From positions 1 to 7,925 of the forward strand of contig URQJ01000087.1 of assembly GCA_900549945.1 (NCBI GenBank): 7,925 nt of DNA. The letters are read 5' to 3'. The DNA comes from an uncultured Oscillospiraceae bacterium. GTDB taxonomy: Bacteria; Bacillota; Clostridia; Oscillospirales; Acutalibacteraceae. The notes beneath the pieces were generated by a model. The model did not search any database, had not been told where the DNA came from, and was given only the letters and a program-made list of their open reading frames with translations. Within the stretch, counting starts at the first letter, position 1. The number at the start of each line of letters is the position of its first letter. This document shows positions 5,484 through 7,925 of this stretch, piece by piece. The translations under genes were made by a program, and so were the position numbers.

Positions 5484-5506
5484 GATGCGCTGCACGGCGG
5501 CGCATC
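5484..5506 (+). other. 5' UTR hairpin before the small membrane protein gene
   Basis: GATGCGC (5484-5490) pairs perfectly with GCGCATC (5500-5506) around a nine-base loop, about five bases after the predicted TSS. It may stabilise the mRNA 5' end or, as DNA, serve as an operator just downstream of the promoter. Nothing in the sequence decides between these. Confidence 0.45.
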
Positions 5507-5546
5507 GCTGGAAGTGAAACGACACGCAGAAAGGACGGATTTATTT

Positions 5547-5696
5547 ATGAAATGCCTCAATAAAGTGCTCACGATCATCGGCTGCATCACGGCGGCCGTC
5601 GCTGTTATCGCCGCGGCGTTCGCGGTATTTTCGTATTTCGACAAGAAGAGACAGGACGAGGAGCTGGAGGAATATCTCGAGGGCTCGATCCAGTAA
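5547..5696 (+). CDS. Small single-TM protein with acidic C-terminal tail (49 residues)
   Basis: The 49-residue product has a hydrophobic helix at about residues 7-29, MKCLNKVLTIIGCITAAVAV and onward, rich in Ala and Val, and then a highly charged tail of alternating basic and acidic residues (DKKRQDEELEEYLEGS). The likely topology is a cytosolic tail behind a single N-terminal anchor. ATG at 5547 is preferred because AAGGA (5531-5535) lies eleven bases upstream; a GTG at 5514 in the same frame would add eleven polar residues but lacks a well-spaced ribosome site. A near-consensus promoter, a leader hairpin and a very long terminator hairpin frame the gene, so expression is likely. I do not recognise the family; such short anchored proteins are frequent in Clostridia and mostly unstudied. 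It is divergent from the LacI-type regulator, which may control it. Confidence 0.7.
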   Translation: MKCLNKVLTIIGCITAAVAVIAAAFAVFSYFDKKRQDEELEEYLEGSIQ

Positions 5697-5705
5697 GAGG
5701 TCTGC

Positions 5706-5787
5706 AAAGCCCCCGCACATTTTGAACCATTTCGGATTGAACTATCTGCACAATCCGGAACCGTTCATTTTCGTGCGGGGGCTTTTT
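5706..5787. terminator. Very long terminator hairpin between convergent genes
   Basis: Outer arms of 13 bases, AAAGCCCCCGCAC (5706-5718) and GTGCGGGGGCTTT (5773-5785), are perfect. After an internal loop the pairing resumes as GAAC/GTTC (5724-5727, 5763-5766) and ends in CGGATTG/CAATCCG (5733-5739, 5751-5757) around an eleven-base loop. Five T residues (5783-5787) and further T-rich sequence follow on plus. It lies nine bases after the small gene and 30 bases beyond the MATE stop, so it can serve both, though its minus tail is poor in T. Confidence 0.75.
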
Positions 5788-5817
5788 CTGTTTTGGACAA
5801 CAGCGCGGGTGAATACC

Positions 5818-7194
5818 TCAGCCGGCTCTCTGACCCGCCATCTCCCGCAGCGCCTTGCGGAACTGGAAGAAAAAGAGCACGGCCGTAAAGCACACGGCGA
5901 AGAAATCCGCCACAGGCTCTGCGAGATAAACGGCCGTCGTCGGGTCAGACGCAAGGAGATGCGGCAGCGTGTAGATCAGCGGAATCAGCAGAATGAACTT
6001 GCGCATTACGGCGACAAGGATGGAGGCCTTCGCTTTGCCGAGCGCGGTAAACGTCATCTGGCATGCCATCTGGATGCCGAAGAGCACCGAACACGCCATA
6101 TAGATGCGCAAAGCCGTGCGCGTGAATTCGAGCAGCGCCGCATCTGAAGTGAACATCGCGGCGAACGCCTGCGGGAAAAGCATGACGGCCGCCCAAAGCA
6201 GCGCCGCATAAGCGAGACTGACCTTCAAAAGCAGGCTGAACGCCTTCTTAACGCGCTGTGCGTTGCCCGCCCCGTAATTATAGCTGATGATCGGCTGCGC
6301 GCCCTGCCCGAGGCCCTGCAGCGGCAGCATCGCAAACTGCATGACGCTCGTGAGGATCGTCATCGCGCCGACGGCGATGTCGCTGCCGTAGTGCAGCAGC
6401 GAGGCATTGAAGCAGACGGAAATGACGCTTTCGCTCGCCTGCATGATAAAGACGGACAGGCCGAGCGCAAGGCTTGGCAGAATGATTTTCGGCTCGAGCC
6501 CCAGCCGACTGCGGCGCAGGCGAAGCTGCGTCTTTTTGCCGAACAAGAACAGAAGCACCCATGCGCACGACATGGCCTGCGAAAGGATCGTCGCGAGCGC
6601 CGCGCCGCGCACGCCCATATCAAACGCAAAAATAAAGAGCGGATCGAGCACGATATTCGCCGCCGCGCCGATCAAGACGGAGAGCATACCGGTTTTTGCA
6701 AAGCCCTGCGCTGTGATAAACGCATTCATGCCGAGCGTGAGCTGTACAAAAATCGTGCCGATCGCGTAAATATTCATGTAATCCACGGCATAGCCGATCG
6801 TCTTTTCGCTCGCGCCAAACGCCAGAAGAAACGTGCGGTTAAAGATCAGCAGGACAGCCGTAAGTACAACGGAGATGATAATCTGCAGCGTAAAGCAGTT
6901 TCCGAGCGTCTTTTCCGCGCTTTCATAATCGCTCTGTCCCATAAAAATGGAAGCGCGCGGCGCGCCGCCGTTGCCGACCAGCGCCGCGAAGGCCGCGACG
7001 ATCATAATCAGCGGCATACAGACGCCGACGCCGGTCAGCGCCATGGCGCCCTCTTCCGGAATATGCCCGATATACATGCGGTCGACAATATTGTACAGCA
7101 TGTTGATAAGCTGCGCGAGCACCGTCGGCAGCGCAAGGCGCAGCAGGAGCTTTCCCACAGGCTCCTTAGCCAAAAAATCCTTATCCTTCTCCAT
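5818..7194 (-). CDS. MATE family multidrug efflux transporter (MepA-like)
   Basis: A 458-residue, 12-helix MATE transporter, full length for the family, which exports cationic drugs and dyes in exchange for Na+ or H+. The N-terminal signature is clear: KLLLRLALPTVLAQLINMLY then NIVDRMYIGHIPEEGAMALTG (about 15-55), and the internal repeat reappears with MQASESVISVCFNASLL and MTILTSVMQFAMLPLQGLGQGAQPIISYNYGAG, a hallmark of the DinF/MepA branch. The last helix is followed by a short basic tail. The start is fixed by GGGGGA six bases before the ATG; that site overlaps the stop codon of the upstream marR-type gene, indicating coupled translation. Gene order MarR-MATE mirrors mepR-mepA of Staphylococcus aureus. 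Substrates and coupling ion cannot be read from sequence. Confidence 0.93.
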   Translation of the reverse strand: MEKDKDFLAKEPVGKLLLRLALPTVLAQLINMLYNIVDRMYIGHIPEEGAMALTGVGVCMPLIMIVAAFAALVGNGGAPRASIFMGQSDYESAEKTLGNCFTLQIIISVVLTAVLLIFNRTFLLAFGASEKTIGYAVDYMNIYAIGTIFVQLTLGMNAFITAQGFAKTGMLSVLIGAAANIVLDPLFIFAFDMGVRGAALATILSQAMSCAWVLLFLFGKKTQLRLRRSRLGLEPKIILPSLALGLSVFIMQASESVISVCFNASLLHYGSDIAVGAMTILTSVMQFAMLPLQGLGQGAQPIISYNYGAGNAQRVKKAFSLLLKVSLAYAALLWAAVMLFPQAFAAMFTSDAALLEFTRTALRIYMACSVLFGIQMACQMTFTALGKAKASILVAVMRKFILLIPLIYTLPHLLASDPTTAVYLAEPVADFFAVCFTAVLFFFQFRKALREMAGQRAG

Positions 7195-7205
7195 GGTGTA
7201 TCCCC

Positions 7206-7667
7206 CTATTCACCGTCATTTTCCGGCGTTTTTTTCTGTGCGGCGCGCTCGACGTTTTTTATCACGCGGCGATTGAGCGCCTCAAACTGCGCGTACTCCT
7301 CCGGGCTGAGCCCCTGAAACACCGCGGCATGAAACTGCTCCTGCAGTGCGTCGATCTCTTTCGTGACCGGCGCCGACGCCGCCAAAAGGCGCAGGTGGAT
7401 TTTCCGCCGGTCCGCCGCATCCGGGCTGCGCGCCAGCATCGATTTCTGAATCAGCCTTTCAACCGCCTGCGAGACATTGCCCTTTGAGAGCATGCGCAGC
7501 TCCACAATATCGCCGGCCGTGTCCTTTGTCGGGTTGTTGTGCAGAAAGCTCACGACCTGCGCCTCTACAAGTGTGAGGCCATACCGCCCGCAGATCGTTT
7601 TCAGGAGGCTTTCATGCAGCTTCATCGTGCGCCGGATGTGGCTGAGGTATTCCGTGATTCGTTCCAT
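7206..7667 (-). CDS. MarR-family transcriptional repressor of the MATE efflux operon
   Basis: A 153-residue winged-helix protein of normal MarR length. Dimerisation helices lie at both ends (1-25 and about 95-145). The DNA-binding core has LTLVEAQVVSFLHN (31-44), a recognition helix near SKGNVSQAVERLIQKS (61-76), and the wing ARSPDAADRRKIHLRL (79-94) with the characteristic Asp-x2-Asp-Arg-Arg pattern (83, 86-88). AAGGGGAG lies seven bases before the ATG. The gene is the first of a two-gene operon with the MATE transporter, eleven bases downstream, and is transcribed from a perfect consensus promoter. Repression of its own operon, relieved by a drug-like ligand, is inferred from family and gene order. 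Confidence 0.92.
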   Translation of the reverse strand: MERITEYLSHIRRTMKLHESLLKTICGRYGLTLVEAQVVSFLHNNPTKDTAGDIVELRMLSKGNVSQAVERLIQKSMLARSPDAADRRKIHLRLLAASAPVTKEIDALQEQFHAAVFQGLSPEEYAQFEALNRRVIKNVERAAQKKTPENDGE

Positions 7668-7682
7668 CTATCCGCTCCCCTT

Positions 7683-7698
7683 AGTTTTATTAGAAACT
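7683..7698. promoter_or_regulatory. Possible MarR operator in the operon leader
   Basis: AGTTT (7683-7687) and AAACT (7694-7698) form an inverted repeat spaced by six bases, between the predicted TSS (near 7713) and the ribosome site. A second AT-rich palindrome, TTTTAAAA, is at 7701-7708. Position and size suit a MarR dimer, but the arms are short and AT-rich, so chance is possible. Confidence 0.3.
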
Positions 7699-7719
7699 GT
7701 TTTTAAAAGAACCATTTTG

Positions 7720-7748
7720 ATTATAGCCGCGAAAAAACCATTTGTCAA
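7720..7748 (-). promoter_or_regulatory. Perfect consensus promoter of the marR-MATE operon
   Basis: On minus, TTGACA (7748-7743) and TATAAT (7725-7720) are both exact consensus with a 17-base spacer. The predicted TSS is near 7713, giving a leader of about 46 bases. A promoter this strong in front of an efflux operon implies that repression, presumably by the encoded MarR protein, sets the output. Confidence 0.85.
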
Positions 7749-7765
7749 GGGAAAAAGCGCACAGC

Positions 7766-7806
7766 AAAACGGACGGCTGCCCGATTCGATGGCAGCCGTC
7801 CGTTTT
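7766..7806 (-). terminator. Terminator of the gene entering from the right edge
   Basis: AAAACGGACGGCTGCC (7766-7781) and its exact complement (7791-7806) make a 16-bp stem with a nine-base loop. On minus it begins 23 bases after the stop codon of the edge gene and is followed by TTTT within the stem end and TTTTT at 7756-7752. On plus it is followed by TTTTCTGCTGTTTTT, so it could work in both directions. It insulates the marR promoter, whose -35 starts 18 bases beyond. Confidence 0.8.
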
Positions 7807-7829
7807 CTGCTGTTTTTCGTTTTGCGCCG

Positions 7830-7925
7830 CTAGGCCTTATCCCCCGGTTTTGCGAACAGCGCCGCGAGATAGCCGAAGGCAACCGCGGCGGCAATGCCCG
7901 CAGCCGCGGCCGCCACGCCGCCGGT
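7830..7925 (-). CDS. C-terminal end of an unidentified protein, probably membrane-anchored (partial)
   Basis: An open frame enters from the right edge and gives 31 residues before TAG at 7832-7830: an Ala/Gly-rich hydrophobic stretch (VAAAAAGIAAAVAFGYLAALF) followed by AKPGDKA. This looks like a C-terminal transmembrane helix with a short hydrophilic tail. The terminator directly after it and the lack of stops support a real gene end. Nothing identifies the family. The 5' part is outside the window. Confidence 0.5.
   Translation of the reverse strand, partial: TGGVAAAAAGIAAAVAFGYLAALFAKPGDKA

Noticed and set aside
5327..5707. Upstream extension of the LacI-type reading frame by 127 codons
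   Set aside because: The extension crosses both divergent promoters, encodes low-complexity Ser-rich sequence and has no homology-like features, whereas ATG at 5326 has a ribosome site and gives the normal LacI N-terminus.
6391..7317. A 308-codon open frame on plus opposite the MATE gene
   Set aside because: Its composition is that of an antisense frame of a transporter (Lys/Arg/Asp/His in place of hydrophobics), with no promoter or ribosome site.
1..7925. Prophage, insertion sequence or defence island
   Set aside because: No transposase, integrase, terminal repeats, att-like duplications or nuclease/toxin genes are seen; the XRE gene alone is not evidence of a mobile element.

Overview
The window looks like chromosomal DNA of a GC-rich, low-G+C-phylum relative: a Firmicute of the Clostridia/Oscillospiraceae type. 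The grounds are purine-rich Shine-Dalgarno sites (AAAGGAG, GGAGG, AAGGGGAG), textbook TTGACA-17-TATAAT promoters sitting in AT-rich gaps between GC-rich genes, T-tailed hairpin terminators and families common in gut Clostridia. The genus is an inference and cannot be settled from this stretch.

Layout. At the left (1-900) is a more AT-rich divergent pair: a small XRE regulator (minus) and a two-TM, two-zinc-ribbon membrane protein (plus), separated by a promoter covered with repeated GGTCA-type sites. A hairpin that overlaps both stop codons separates this pair from an AlkD-like DNA alkylation repair gene (minus, 930-1619).

The centre of interest is 1646-3194. A promoter starts a leader that reads as a yybP-ykoY (Mn2+-sensing) riboswitch, whose P1 helix is mutually exclusive with a rho-independent terminator. 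The leader controls a two-gene unit: an OadB-family integral membrane subunit of Na+-translocating decarboxylases, and a 43-residue single-TM OadG-like protein. No carboxyltransferase or biotin carrier gene is present. A manganese switch in front of an orphan OadB/OadG-like pair suggests a transport role, perhaps in Mn2+ homeostasis, rather than decarboxylation. This is the best candidate here for an undescribed system.

Next comes a minus-strand pair, a LacI-family regulator followed 10 bases later by a FliB/cysteine-cluster protein (3193-5326). It is divergent, through back-to-back strong promoters, from a gene for a 49-residue single-TM protein (5547-5696) that ends in a very long hairpin. 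The right end holds a MarR-MATE drug-efflux operon (minus, 5818-7667) under a perfect consensus promoter, arranged like mepR-mepA, then a terminator and the last 31 codons of another minus-strand gene running off the edge.

No tRNA, rRNA, CRISPR array, insertion sequence or attachment site was seen, and no gene-free stretch reaches 300 bases.
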